Counted from the stretch's first letter, positions 28,578-37,394 are shown. The stretch: DNA of 64,000 nucleotides from Propionispora vibrioides (GCF_900110485.1 NZ_FODY01000007.1:62001-126000), one strand, 5' to 3'. Numbers and translations: made by a program. Notes: a model not told the origin generated them from the letters alone.

Positions 28578-29336
28578 ATGAAATGGAATAGTAATCTATA
28601 TGATAATAAACATTCTTTTGTAGCTGAATATGGTAAAGCGATGATTGATTTTGTAAATACGCAAAAAGGACAAAAAATATTAGATGTAGGATGCGGCACA
28701 GGGATATTGACAAATGAGCTGGCGAAAAATGGCGCAGCTGTTATTGGAACGGATTCATCAAAAGATATGATTGATGCGGCAAAATCCAATTATCCCCACT
28801 TAATTTTTCAGGTACAAGACGCAACCAATCTGCCTTATAAAAACGAATTTGATACAGTTTTTTCAAATGCAGTTTTTCATTGGATCCAGAATCAGGAAAA
28901 GTTGTTGCATTCAATTCATAATTCTTTAGGAAATAACGGGATGTTGATTTGTGAATTTGGAGCAAAAAATAACATAAGTCAAATTCAAACTGCATTTGAG
29001 GAGGCAGCCGGGCAAAAACGGTATATTTATTGTTCACCGTTCTTTTTTCCTTCAAAAGAAGAATATAAATTATTATTAGAACAGGCTGGGTTTGAAGTAA
29101 AACACATCATTGAATACGATAGGCCAACACCACTCGCTGATGGTGAAAAGGGACTGTACAATTGGATTTGCCAATTTTTTGCGGGTGATTTGCTGAATTT
29201 CTCAAATGAAGAAAAAGAAGAAATATTATTGGAAACAGAAAGACTTTGCAGAAACAGTATCTGGAAAAGCGGACAATGGATAGCTGATTACAGGCGTATT
29301 CAAGTTATTGCGGTTAGAAAAGTTAAGAAAGAATGA
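28578..29336 (+). CDS. SAM-dependent methyltransferase (class I), AT-rich
   Basis: A 252-residue Rossmann-fold methyltransferase. The SAM-binding motif I is ILDVGCGTGILTNELAKNGA near residues 34-53, the acidic motif II is VIGTDSSKDMIDAAK, and motif IV is FDTVFSNAVFHWIQNQEK. This layout resembles trans-aconitate or small-molecule methyltransferases; the substrate is unknown. The gene uses AT-ending codons and is much poorer in G and C than all neighbours, from the start codon to the stop, which suggests recent acquisition. GGGGAGG precedes the ATG. It has its own terminator. Confidence 0.88.
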   Translation: MKWNSNLYDNKHSFVAEYGKAMIDFVNTQKGQKILDVGCGTGILTNELAKNGAAVIGTDSSKDMIDAAKSNYPHLIFQVQDATNLPYKNEFDTVFSNAVFHWIQNQEKLLHSIHNSLGNNGMLICEFGAKNNISQIQTAFEEAAGQKRYIYCSPFFFPSKEEYKLLLEQAGFEVKHIIEYDRPTPLADGEKGLYNWICQFFAGDLLNFSNEEKEEILLETERLCRNSIWKSGQWIADYRRIQVIAVRKVKKE

Positions 29337-29481
29337 GGCTTCTCCAAGTTATAAAAGCGTGACAGCCGCTAAATTGCAGCAACCCAGGCAGCGACAGCCA
29401 GCGCGCTACAGGCCGGTGACCGTGAAATCAGCAGCGTGCTTTATGCGTTTGGCAAACGATCTGGCGGAATACATAATCAAA

Positions 29482-29528
29482 GAAACGCAAGCCTGTGCAC
29501 CTGTATGGTGCACAGCTTGCGTTTTCTT
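29482..29528. terminator. Bidirectional terminator
   Basis: AAACGCAAG-CTGTGCAC, loop, GTGCACAG-CTTGCGTTTTCTT. The stem exceeds 15 bp; it serves the methyltransferase on plus and the convergent manganese exporter on minus. Confidence 0.88.
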
Positions 29529-29618
29529 ATAAGGGAAACCAAAGCGTTGAATAGTGGCAACCAACACGCCTATCCTGCCTCACTATTCCCTCAAACTTTA
29601 CAATCAGTTTCTTTCCCC

Positions 29619-30299
29619 TTAACGTCCGGACGATTCCCGCATACAGCAAGGAGGTTCCACCTTTTTCTCCATGCGTGCAGCCAAATAGGTCAGAATCACC
29701 AGGACGCCGATACAGCCTGCTATCGCGGGCCAGGAAAGAAACTGTTCCGGCAGCGACTGGTACAAACCAAACAGACCGAATAAGTAAAAAATCATAGCGG
29801 CACACCACTTAACTACCCGTTCGGGAATACGTTGTCCCATTACACAGCCAACCATGATGCCCAGCCCGTCGGCAATCATCATGCCTGTCGTAGTCCCCAG
29901 CCAAACCGGCAGCGCGTGGTTGAACTGTGCCGCCAGGGCTACTGTCGCCAGTTGGGTTTTGTCCCCCATTTCTGCCAGGAAAAAGGCGATCACCACTGTC
30001 CAAAAGGGATTGTACCGGCAGGATTTATCCTCGCCGGACAGTTCATCGCCCCGGATGGTCCACAGGCCGAATAAAATGAATGAAGCCGCCGCCGCGATTT
30101 GCACATATTGCAGCGGAATAAATTCCGTCAAATAGCTGCCCACCACTACCGCCAACAGGTGATTAACCAGGGTGGCCACAAAAATCCCCCACAACACGGT
30201 CTGCCAGCGGTATTTCGCGGCAAACGCCATAGCCAGCAATTGAGTCTTGTCCCCCATTTCCGCCAGAACAACAAAGACCAGCGAAGTCAAAAAAGCCAT
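29619..30299 (-). CDS. UPF0016/GDT1-family manganese exporter
   Basis: A 226-residue, six- to seven-span membrane protein. It has two inverted halves, each with the family signature EMGDKTQ (about residues 14-20 and 109-115), which bind the cation. Bacterial members export Mn2+ and are usually under the yybP-ykoY riboswitch. Just such a riboswitch lies upstream here, which strongly supports the role. The ATG follows AAAAGGGGAG. The middle loop (RGDELSGEDKSCRYNPF) is cytoplasmic and the tail is short and Cys-containing (PPCCMRESSGR). Confidence 0.93.
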   Translation of the reverse strand: MAFLTSLVFVVLAEMGDKTQLLAMAFAAKYRWQTVLWGIFVATLVNHLLAVVVGSYLTEFIPLQYVQIAAAASFILFGLWTIRGDELSGEDKSCRYNPFWTVVIAFFLAEMGDKTQLATVALAAQFNHALPVWLGTTTGMMIADGLGIMVGCVMGQRIPERVVKWCAAMIFYLFGLFGLYQSLPEQFLSWPAIAGCIGVLVILTYLAARMEKKVEPPCCMRESSGR

Positions 30300-30376
30300 T
30301 ACGATCTCCCCTTTTCCTGTGATCAGCAGGACTGGTCTCCGGTCCGACCGAAGCTCTCGTCCTTATTTATCCGATG

Positions 30377-30503
30377 ACTAACCCGCTCTAAGACTCCCGC
30401 TCTACAAGCGGGAGTCTTAGAGCGGGTTAGTCCCTGGATAATTTCGGCTACAACTCAGGCGGCGTCCAAACGCCGTCTGAATTAAGTCTCCATTTATCCG
30501 ATC
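30377..30503. repeat. Two tandem hairpins in the leader of the manganese exporter gene
   Basis: The first, 30377-30431, is a perfect 25-bp stem with a 5-base loop (ACTAACCCGCTCTAAGACTC at its outer part). The second, 30433-30503, is an imperfect stem with GGATAA ends and GGCGGCGT/ACGCCGTC at its tip. Neither has a T-run. They lie between the riboswitch terminator and the coding start. Confidence 0.75.
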
Positions 30504-30529
30504 AGAAAGACTGTCCCTTCCGATCATAC

Positions 30530-30662
30530 AAAAAACGAGACCTTTAGTATGACACTAGGCCATACTAAAGGTCTCGCTAATTGACGGTAAGCCAACAAAC
30601 AGAGCCAGACGGGAAACCGCCAGTATGTTGACTCTGTTTCCAAGAGCTACTCCCCTTTAGAA
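30530..30662 (-). promoter_or_regulatory. yybP-ykoY manganese riboswitch with overlapping terminator
   Basis: Read on minus, the RNA begins CTAAAGGGGAGTAGCTC, has CAACATACTGGCGG in the middle and closes with GCGAGACCTTTAG, the conserved yybP-ykoY elements. The closing strand GAGACCTTTAG pairs with the opening CTAAAGG when Mn2+ is bound. It can instead pair with the following CTAAAGGTCTCG to give a terminator ending in TTTTTT (30530-30576). This predicts an ON switch: manganese permits transcription of the exporter gene. Confidence 0.93.
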
Positions 30663-30681
30663 ACTATCTTATGATTTTTAT

Positions 30682-30710
30682 ATTCTATACCATAAACGGC
30701 TTCACGTCAA
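30682..30710 (-). promoter_or_regulatory. Sigma-A promoter for the manganese riboswitch transcript
   Basis: On minus, TTGACG and TAGAAT are separated by 17 bp, about 20 bp ahead of the riboswitch. It starts transcription just downstream of the lysP stop codon. Confidence 0.8.
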
Positions 30711-30732
30711 CCGTTTTGCGGCAAAAGGCCTG

Positions 30733-32148
30733 TTATTCCGCAGCGGGAGCTACGGCAGCCCTTTTTTTCAGGAAAATTTCATGGAACAGGTAAATGGCTG
30801 CCAGCAATGGAAAGCCGGTATACAGCACGATACGCTGGGATTCGTCGAAGTACAGACTGATAATGACGACCATGTTCAGCCCGATGGCCAGCATCGGTAC
30901 CAGCGGATAGCAGGGCGTCCGGAATACCAGTTCCTTCACCGAACCGCCTGCCGCCAGAAATTTCTTGCGGAAATTCATCTGGCACCAGCCAATAATAACC
31001 CAGATCAGGCAGCCGGTCAGGCCGGTACTGGCCATTAGCCACAGATAGACGGTGTCTGCCGCATATTCACTGGTCAGCAGCGACAGGCATGCCAGAATCA
31101 GCGTAGCAATAACGCCGTAAAAAGGAACACCGTTGCGGTTCAGTTGACCAAGAAAGCGGGGTGCCAGACCTTCCTGGGCCATTGACCACAATAACCGCGA
31201 ACAGGCGTAAAGGGCGGAATTGCCGGCCGATAATGCCGAAGTAAGCACCACAAAGCTCATAATATCCTGAGCGATGGGAATGCCAATGCGTCCGAACACG
31301 TGAGCAAAGGGACTTTCCAATACGCCGGCTTCCTGCCAGGGAATCGTTCCGGCCAGAATAATCATCGCCAAAATGTAGAAAATCATAATCCTGTAGGTAA
31401 TGCCGCGAATGACACGGGGCACGTTTTTGCCCGGTTCCTTGCATTCGCCTGCCGCAATGCCCACCAGTTCAGCTCCCTGAAAGGAGTAGGAAACGGCAAT
31501 CATCGTCAGAAACACCGCCGAAAACCCATTGGGGAAAATACCGCCGCCGGTATTGAAATTGCTGAGTCCAATAGCCCCTTCATGACCGGTAAAACCGAAC
31601 ATCAGGCCGGCTCCGGCAACAATGAAAGTCACAATAGCGGCAACCTTGATGCCGGCAAACCAGAACTCAGCCTCGCCGTAGGCCTTGACGGAAATAACAT
31701 TCAATAAAGCCAGTCCCAGTGCAAAAATGCCGCTCCACACCCAGGTGTCGACCTGGGGAAACCAGTTATGCATGATAATTCCGGCCGCCGTAAAATCGGC
31801 AGCAATGCAGACCGCCCAGTTAATCCAGTACAGCCAACCGGTGGTAAAGCCTACGCCAGGCGAAATAAACTGGGACGCATAGCTTTGAAACGAGCCGGAA
31901 ACCGGCATAGCCACCGAAAGCTCCGCCAGACAGAGCAGCACCATATACATAACAAAGCCGCCAAACAAATATCCGATGATGGCACCAGCCGGGCCGGCCT
32001 GGCTGATCGTCTGTCCCGAACCTAAAAACAAGCCGGTGCCGATCGTCCCGCCAATGGAAATCATCATCAAATGGCGCGATTTCATCTCCCGCTTTAGTTC
32101 CGGTTTGGCCGGGCAAAGCTCTTTCAAAATATCTTCCTGCTTATACAT
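30733..32148 (-). CDS. lysP: Lysine-specific amino-acid permease (APC family)
   Basis: A 471-residue, twelve-span amino-acid:proton symporter. Family motifs include SRHLMMISIGGTIGTGLFLG near residue 25, GGFVMYMVLLCLAELSVAMP, and the ECKEPGKNVPR loop. Sequence alone gives a cationic or general amino-acid permease; the upstream lysine riboswitch points to lysine. The start at MYKQED has AGGAGG six bases ahead, whereas longer frames run through the riboswitch leader. A separate amino-acid permease gene lies upstream on the same strand. Confidence 0.92.
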   Translation of the reverse strand: MYKQEDILKELCPAKPELKREMKSRHLMMISIGGTIGTGLFLGSGQTISQAGPAGAIIGYLFGGFVMYMVLLCLAELSVAMPVSGSFQSYASQFISPGVGFTTGWLYWINWAVCIAADFTAAGIIMHNWFPQVDTWVWSGIFALGLALLNVISVKAYGEAEFWFAGIKVAAIVTFIVAGAGLMFGFTGHEGAIGLSNFNTGGGIFPNGFSAVFLTMIAVSYSFQGAELVGIAAGECKEPGKNVPRVIRGITYRIMIFYILAMIILAGTIPWQEAGVLESPFAHVFGRIGIPIAQDIMSFVVLTSALSAGNSALYACSRLLWSMAQEGLAPRFLGQLNRNGVPFYGVIATLILACLSLLTSEYAADTVYLWLMASTGLTGCLIWVIIGWCQMNFRKKFLAAGGSVKELVFRTPCYPLVPMLAIGLNMVVIISLYFDESQRIVLYTGFPLLAAIYLFHEIFLKKRAAVAPAAE

Positions 32149-32213
32149 ATAATACCTCCTAGTCTTAATGACCTGCAGCCTACCCGCCATAACCGATTCC
32201 TTCCGCTCACACA

Positions 32214-32462
32214 CAAAAAAAAACGGTCGTGAGCCATCTCACAACCGTACGATTACCGCATAAACCAGCGCAGTAAAACTTTCTGTGAGATAGCGCTTCA
32301 TCCAATGGTGGGAAACCCGGATGACAGTGTTGTATTTATTCAATACAACCCCAGCAGCCGCCCTGGCCAGGGCACGGCCGCTTCGGCGGGTATTCCTCCC
32401 CTGCAGTTTATCGCCAGCCAGCTCACTGCAGTTTCATAATCCCCGCACCTCTATCTGATCAC
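32214..32462 (-). promoter_or_regulatory. Lysine riboswitch (L-box) with terminator
   Basis: On minus, the aptamer starts GATAGAGGTGCGGG, has CCCGCCGAAGCG, the hallmark TTGTATTGAATAAATACAAC with ACTGTC after it, and closes with AAGCGCTATCTCAC near 32284. A terminator follows: CGGTTGTGAG-ATGG-CTCACGACCG and nine T residues (32214-32247). Its 5' arm competes with the closing strand, so lysine binding should turn off lysP. Confidence 0.93.
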
Positions 32463-32576
32463 CGTATTAAACTAACTTTTATTATACTTGATCACCTGTA
32501 TTTTAGGAAGAGACTTTTACGTTTTTGTGCTAAAAATAAAAACAAATTCCGGACTTTGTACACTAAATTGCTATTT

Positions 32577-33959
32577 TTAATAGTTTCGTACAGGCTCACT
32601 TTGCCGTTTGGCCTTTACCTGATAACCGATGTACAGGCAAAGCAGCCAGGCCGGTGCGATATAGAGCGAATACCGCATATCGGGAATTAAAGCCATGATG
32701 ACTAAAATGGAGGCCAGAAAAGCCAGGCTGATATAGGACGAAAAGGGATACAAGGGCAGCTTGTAGGTCAGTACCACTTTTTCGGCCTCTTTTTGCTGCC
32801 GGAATTTAAGCTGTACCAACAGGATCATAGCCCAGTTGATGATAATGGCGATAGTCGCCACAGCCATTAAATACAAAAACACCCGGTCCGGATCGATATA
32901 GCTGAGTAAAACGGCAAACAGCGTAACGCCTGACGATACCAAAATGGCAGCTACCGGAACACCGGAGGTATTCAATTTGGCGAACAGCCGCGGGGCATTT
33001 CCCTGCAGGGCCAGACCGTACAACATCCGGCCATTGCTGTATAGTGCACTGTTATAGGTGGACAGGGCAGCCGTCAGCACAACTGCGTTCAACAAATGGG
33101 CTGCAGCCGGAATACCCACATGGGTAAAGATTTGCACAAAAGGGCTGCCTTGAGTCCCCATTTCATTCCAGGGGAAAATAGCCAAAATAACGGTCAACGC
33201 TCCGACGTAGAATAATAAAATCCGCCAAACCACCTGATTGATTGCCTGAGGGATGGACTTCTTCGGGTTTTCCGCTTCACCGGCGGTAATACCGATCAGT
33301 TCCACGCCGCCAAAAGAAAACATGGCCATGACCAACGATAAAATAACGCCGTAAACACCGTTAGGCAAAAAGCCGCCATGCTGCCAGAGATTACCCAGAC
33401 CAATCGGCACGCCGCCGTGGCCAAAGCCGAAAACAATAATAGCTACACCAAACACAATCATGCCGACAATAGCCAGCACCTTGATAATGGCAAACCAAAA
33501 CTCAAACTCGCCGAAGGCTTTCACATGAATGAGATTGATGGCGGTAATTGCCACCAGGCAGACCAGCGCCGATACCCAGATGGGGATATCCGGCAGCCAG
33601 TAATTCACATAAGTGCCGACAACGGCAAGCTCCGCCATACTGACTACAATATAGTTGAACCAGTAATTCCAGCCACCAATAAACCCGGGCAGCTCACCCC
33701 AGTATTGGTAGGCATACTGACTGAAGGAACCCGATACCGGCTGTTCCACCGACATCTCACCCAAGGCCCGCATGATAAAGAAAATAATGATGCCGCCGAT
33801 TAAGTACGATACCGTAATGGCCGGTCCCGCCAGCTTGATGACTGAGGCCGAGCCGTAAAACAAGCCTGTGCCGATGGCGCCGCCCAGCGCAATCATCTGA
33901 ATATGACGGTTTTTAAGACCCCGCTGAATGTTTCCTTCCTCCGCATTAGGATGGTTCAT
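32577..33959 (-). CDS. APC-family amino-acid permease (AroP/GABA-permease type)
   Basis: A 460-residue permease with twelve predicted spans. It has RHIQMIALGGAIGTGLFYGS near residue 20, EQPVSGSFSQYAYQY, and the loop TAGEAENPKKSIPQAIN. Similarity in layout to proline, aromatic or GABA permeases is clear, but the substrate cannot be fixed. It is transcribed toward the lysine riboswitch but has its own promoter with two palindromes. GGAG lies ten bases before the ATG. Compared with the neighbouring LysP it shares architecture only, not close identity. Confidence 0.88.
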   Translation of the reverse strand: MNHPNAEEGNIQRGLKNRHIQMIALGGAIGTGLFYGSASVIKLAGPAITVSYLIGGIIIFFIMRALGEMSVEQPVSGSFSQYAYQYWGELPGFIGGWNYWFNYIVVSMAELAVVGTYVNYWLPDIPIWVSALVCLVAITAINLIHVKAFGEFEFWFAIIKVLAIVGMIVFGVAIIVFGFGHGGVPIGLGNLWQHGGFLPNGVYGVILSLVMAMFSFGGVELIGITAGEAENPKKSIPQAINQVVWRILLFYVGALTVILAIFPWNEMGTQGSPFVQIFTHVGIPAAAHLLNAVVLTAALSTYNSALYSNGRMLYGLALQGNAPRLFAKLNTSGVPVAAILVSSGVTLFAVLLSYIDPDRVFLYLMAVATIAIIINWAMILLVQLKFRQQKEAEKVVLTYKLPLYPFSSYISLAFLASILVIMALIPDMRYSLYIAPAWLLCLYIGYQVKAKRQSEPVRNY

Positions 33960-34002
33960 GCTTACTTCACTCCACTTCCGTTACTTTTTTCTCCCAACTT
34001 AT

Positions 34003-34049
34003 TTACACTCAGTAAATTATACATAACTATGTCCTCTGTGTAAAGTACA
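34003..34049 (-). promoter_or_regulatory. Promoter with two palindromes for the amino-acid permease gene
   Basis: On minus, TTTACA and TATAAT are 17 bp apart (34016-34044). GTGTA-AAG-TACAC overlaps the -35 element and ATTTAC-ACTCA-GTAAAT lies just past the -10 element; both look like repressor sites. Confidence 0.6.
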
Positions 34050-34223
34050 CAATCACCCTATTTAACGCTGTTATCCCTGTCTACTGGCGACAGACATAGA
34101 AAAACATACCGCATACACAGCCGATCCGGCGCCTATTATCTGATTTTTTCAGCCGCCCACTGTGTTCTCCCGGAAAACACAACCGTCCGGCAATCCAGTT
34201 GCTAATCCGAACCGAAAAAACAT

Positions 34224-34263
34224 AAAAACGGGCTGATCGCGCCGCTTTCGCGCGCCCAGCCCG
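34224..34263 (-). terminator. Terminator downstream of the GGDEF/HD-GYP gene
   Basis: On minus a GC stem (CGGGCTGGGCGCGC with GGCGCGATCAGCCCG) runs into TTTTTATG. It lies beyond repeat C11. Confidence 0.8.
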
Positions 34264-34291
34264 CCTTATTATAAGCTATAAGCATTCCATT

Positions 34292-34430
34292 TAGCCTGTC
34301 CCAAGGAGTTTTCTCCGTCCTGTGTCGTTATTGTCAACCGGCCTACTCCGGTATACCTCTTTCCTTGGCCTTTGCCCTACGGGAAATCTGCTCGTCATCA
34401 TCCTACAGGATTAGAGCTGATACGGTACTA
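34292..34430 (-). repeat. Family C palindromic repeat, copy C11 (degenerate)
   Basis: The right end, read inward, is TAGTACCGTATCAGCTCTAA, the same type as C5 and C8. The core GGCCTACTCCGGTATACCTC is a decayed GGCATAC palindrome. The left border is uncertain. The terminal CTA is the complement of the TAG stop codon of the adjacent gene. Confidence 0.65.
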
Positions 34431-36077
34431 GATCACTTTTTTCCTCTCCCGCATAAAGCGGACAAACTGCTCGGTTAGCTGCGGATCAAACTGGCCGCCG
34501 CTGCCTGTTTCAACATGAGCCACGCCCTGCGCCCTGGTCATAACAGCGCCATAGGGACGTTCATGAGTAACGGTGTCAAATACATCGATCAGCGAAAACA
34601 ACCTGGCCAGCAGGGGAATTTTATCACCCTTTATGCCATAAGGATAACCCTTGCCATCCCAGCGTTCATGAAGAGCCAAAATAACCTCGGCCAACACCGC
34701 CTCCCCGATGGCCTGCGCCATTCGGTAGCCGATATCGCTGTGGCTTTTGACCAGTTCCCATTCCTCAGTTGACAAGGTTGTCTGTTTCCCCAGTATATCC
34801 CTGGGGATGGCCACTTTGCCAATATCGTGGAGTGCCGACAGCAGCACCAGCGGTTTCATATCCGGCCCGTCCATATCCAGGCCGATATACGTGGCAAACT
34901 CAGCGGCCAACTGACACACTCTGGCGCTGTGCCCGGCTTCTTCAAAGCAACGGGTATGCAGGGTATTTTCCATACCCATGATGATTTCCCGCCGCACTGT
35001 CCGGCTTTCCAGCAGCTTATGGCTGTACATCCGGCTTTCCGCGATACCGAACAATTCGGCCAGGGTAGCAAAGCCGTCCTCCCTGGTCGCCATGCCAATG
35101 GCGGCACTCAATGGAATAGGGGTGTTCGCCCGTTGCCGGCAGGCCGTCCGGATTTTGCAGCAAACCGCTTCGCATTCCTGACTGCTTGTGAGCGGCTGTA
35201 AGATCAAGAACTCATCGCCGCCCCAGCGGACAATAATATCGGTGGAACGGCTGGACTGTTTCAACACCTCGGCCATCGCCATCAGCAGGCTGTCGCCCTC
35301 GTGATGACCGAATACGTCATTTACCAGTTTAAGCCCGTTCATATCTATCAGAATGACACTTAACGGCGAAAACTCCATCTTTTCCAGTTCGGCGCGCATC
35401 ATTTCAATATAAGCCCGGTTATATAGAGTAGTCAGTTTGTCATGGTAACTGAGATACCTGATTTTTTCTTCTGCTTTCTGCTTATCGCTGATATCGGTCA
35501 ATACCAGCATGATCACCTGGCGATTAATGCCGTCACAGGGCTGTAAAATCTGTTTGCATTCCACATAGACCACTTTCCGGTTGATATGAAAAACCGGTGG
35601 CAATTGCTGCAACAGCTCATTCCCTTCAGTTTCATCGACCAGAAACACCTGACTCAGCAACTCCGCCAGTTCTTCCTGCTCGCCCTCGGGGTCCAGCAGC
35701 TCGACAATACCGGCACCGTTGATCTTACCGCCAAAAATACGGAGACATTCCGCACTGTAATACCGGTTTACCCGTAAGTCCGCTCCGAAAGTCAAAAAAC
35801 CCTGGTTGGCATGATCCAGCAAATTTTGCATATCATGCTGGTACTGCTGCAAAAATTTCCCCTGCGTATCACTGATCCGAAACGTTTTACGGGTCATTTG
35901 CAGCAGCCGCCGGTAATTCTCGGCCAGTTCACGGTAACGGGGCAAGAGCGCATTGTCCGCATAGCGGGGATCAACCAAGTCACTCATCGTCTGGAGCAAA
36001 ACCTGCTGCTCATTCCCAAACAGTTCTTCATCTTTTATCGTCCAGCTTACCTTATTGATCTTATTGGTAGTATTCAT
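34428..36077 (-). CDS. GGDEF plus HD-GYP signalling protein with PAS-like sensor
   Basis: A 549-residue soluble protein. An N-terminal helical stalk (about 10-85, ending RKTFRISDTQGKFLQQ) is followed by a PAS-like region (LDHANQGFLTFGADLRVNRY). A GGDEF domain with intact RWGGDEF at about residue 290 follows, then an HD-GYP domain with HDIGK and LHERWDGKGYP. The usual HHE is LHE here. It may both make and break cyclic di-GMP. The stalk and the SiaC-like gene just upstream recall the SiaC-SiaD pair of Pseudomonas. The ATG follows AAGGTGAG; a GTG three codons earlier is possible. Its TAG stop lies at the end of repeat C11. Confidence 0.9.
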   Translation of the reverse strand: MNTTNKINKVSWTIKDEELFGNEQQVLLQTMSDLVDPRYADNALLPRYRELAENYRRLLQMTRKTFRISDTQGKFLQQYQHDMQNLLDHANQGFLTFGADLRVNRYYSAECLRIFGGKINGAGIVELLDPEGEQEELAELLSQVFLVDETEGNELLQQLPPVFHINRKVVYVECKQILQPCDGINRQVIMLVLTDISDKQKAEEKIRYLSYHDKLTTLYNRAYIEMMRAELEKMEFSPLSVILIDMNGLKLVNDVFGHHEGDSLLMAMAEVLKQSSRSTDIIVRWGGDEFLILQPLTSSQECEAVCCKIRTACRQRANTPIPLSAAIGMATREDGFATLAELFGIAESRMYSHKLLESRTVRREIIMGMENTLHTRCFEEAGHSARVCQLAAEFATYIGLDMDGPDMKPLVLLSALHDIGKVAIPRDILGKQTTLSTEEWELVKSHSDIGYRMAQAIGEAVLAEVILALHERWDGKGYPYGIKGDKIPLLARLFSLIDVFDTVTHERPYGAVMTRAQGVAHVETGSGGQFDPQLTEQFVRFMRERKKVI

Positions 36078-36095
36078 ACTTCTCACCTTCTGACC

Positions 36096-36488
36096 TCATA
36101 CGTCTTCCTCCAGCGGAATCAGACGGAAAGGCAGTTCCAAATCTTCCTGAAACTTCACCGCACATTCCTGCGCTACTTCGTTATCCCTGTCATAATACCA
36201 CTGGACGACAACCTGCTTGCCTGACCGATACGCCGCCGCCAGCTTCTCCAAGAGCAGCAGGATGCACTTGGTACTGCCGGCATTGATATAAGGTATCTGG
36301 AAATAAAGCTCCAGCAGCATGGAACTTTCACACCCCGCTAAATATTCGTCCAGCCACTGAAAAACGGGCCCATAAAAGGCAAACGCATTATCCGGATAAG
36401 ATTGTCCAATTATTTTCAGCCTATGCCGATCCTGTTCAAACAAAATCCCTGGCGTAGAACTGGTTTGCTCAATATGTAATGGCTTCAT
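36096..36488 (-). CDS. SiaC-family regulatory phosphoprotein (DUF1987)
   Basis: A 130-residue protein with the DUF1987 pattern: FYGPVFQWLDEYLAGCESSM and LYFQIPYINAGSTKCILLLL. Thr73 in NAGSTKC matches the threonine that a SiaB-type kinase phosphorylates in Pseudomonas SiaC. In that system unphosphorylated SiaC binds and activates a diguanylate cyclase. Here the gene ends about 18 bp before the GGDEF/HD-GYP gene, so the same partnership is likely. No SiaA phosphatase or SiaB kinase gene is seen nearby. The start is the ATG at 36488 with AGGAGAAACC upstream. Confidence 0.88.
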   Translation of the reverse strand: MKPLHIEQTSSTPGILFEQDRHRLKIIGQSYPDNAFAFYGPVFQWLDEYLAGCESSMLLELYFQIPYINAGSTKCILLLLEKLAAAYRSGKQVVVQWYYDRDNEVAQECAVKFQEDLELPFRLIPLEEDV

Positions 36489-36636
36489 AATATCCTGGTT
36501 TCTCCTTTTATATTTACAAAGAATACCTTTTCGCCAGTCTTCACCCTATTCCCTTCCTATCGTCGTTTTCCGGTACGGTTTTGGCAAGAAATAATTTTTT
36601 AAACCCCGCATCGTCTGGCTGATGACCCGCTTCGAC

Positions 36637-36666
36637 TTGACACACCCGCCGTCTTGGCTTTATTCT
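36637..36666 (+). promoter_or_regulatory. Sigma-A promoter of the cyclophilin gene
   Basis: TTGACA and TATTCT are 18 bp apart, about 110 bp before the start codon. Confidence 0.6.
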
Positions 36667-36779
36667 AAGGAAACAGAGTTCTTTTTCAAGAACCGCACTG
36701 ACAAAAACCGCATTCCGCCTGTGATTGTCACGGATCTATCCCGTCCATCCATGGCGAACAACAAAGGAGAAGATATCCG

Positions 36780-37394
36780 ATGACCACCTCGTTTCGTACT
36801 GTGCTTTGCACCGGCCTGCTGTTGGTGCTATTAACCGGCTTAGGCTGCTCCCAACAGGCGCCGGCCAAACCGGCTGAACCGGCCCGGGAAACGCAGCAGG
36901 CGCAAAGCGCCGATGTCAAAAACCGGACTGCCGTCTTTGAAACCTCCAAGGGCACCTTTAAGGTTGAACTGTTTGACGATAAAGCGCCCAAAACGGCCGG
37001 TAATTTTGCCACCCTGGCGCAAAAGGGCTTCTATAACGGTCTGATTTTCCACCGCGTTATCGATAACTTCATGATCCAGTCCGGTGATCCCAACGGTAAT
37101 GGCACCGGCGGTCCCGGCTACACCATTCCCGATGAATTCAGCCCTGACTTAAAGCATGACAAGGCCGGCATTCTCTCCATGGCCAACCGTGGTCCCAACA
37201 CAGGAGGCTCGCAGTTTTTCATCACCCTCGATGCCACGCCCTGGCTGGACAATAAGCATGCCGTCTTCGGCCGGGTAACGGAAGGCATGGATGTGGTGAA
37301 AGCCATTGGCAAAGTCAAAACCGGCGCCCAGGATAAACCATTGGAAGATGTGGTAATCAAAAAAATAACGATAGTGCTTCCGCCGGCGGAATGA
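36780..37394 (+). CDS. Lipoprotein peptidyl-prolyl cis-trans isomerase, cyclophilin type
   Basis: A 204-residue secreted cyclophilin. The lipoprotein signal ends at LTGLGC (Cys23), followed by a Pro/Ala/Gln linker. The cyclophilin barrel (about 48-200) shows [57 protein letters not shown] and [12 protein letters not shown], including the catalytic Arg of FHRV and the FFIT strand. It should assist folding outside the cytoplasmic membrane. AAGGAG lies eight bases ahead of the ATG. Confidence 0.92.
   Translation: MTTSFRTVLCTGLLLVLLTGLGCSQQAPAKPAEPARETQQAQSADVKNRTAVFETSKGTFKVELFDDKAPKTAGNFATLAQKGFYNGLIFHRVIDNFMIQSGDPNGNGTGGPGYTIPDEFSPDLKHDKAGILSMANRGPNTGGSQFFITLDATPWLDNKHAVFGRVTEGMDVVKAIGKVKTGAQDKPLEDVVIKKITIVLPPAE

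Noticed and set aside
29340-29475. GC-rich coding-like stretch after the methyltransferase (possible remnant reading AATQAATASALQAGDRE)
   Set aside because: It is short, has a stop just upstream and no identifiable family. A pseudogene fragment is possible but not supported.
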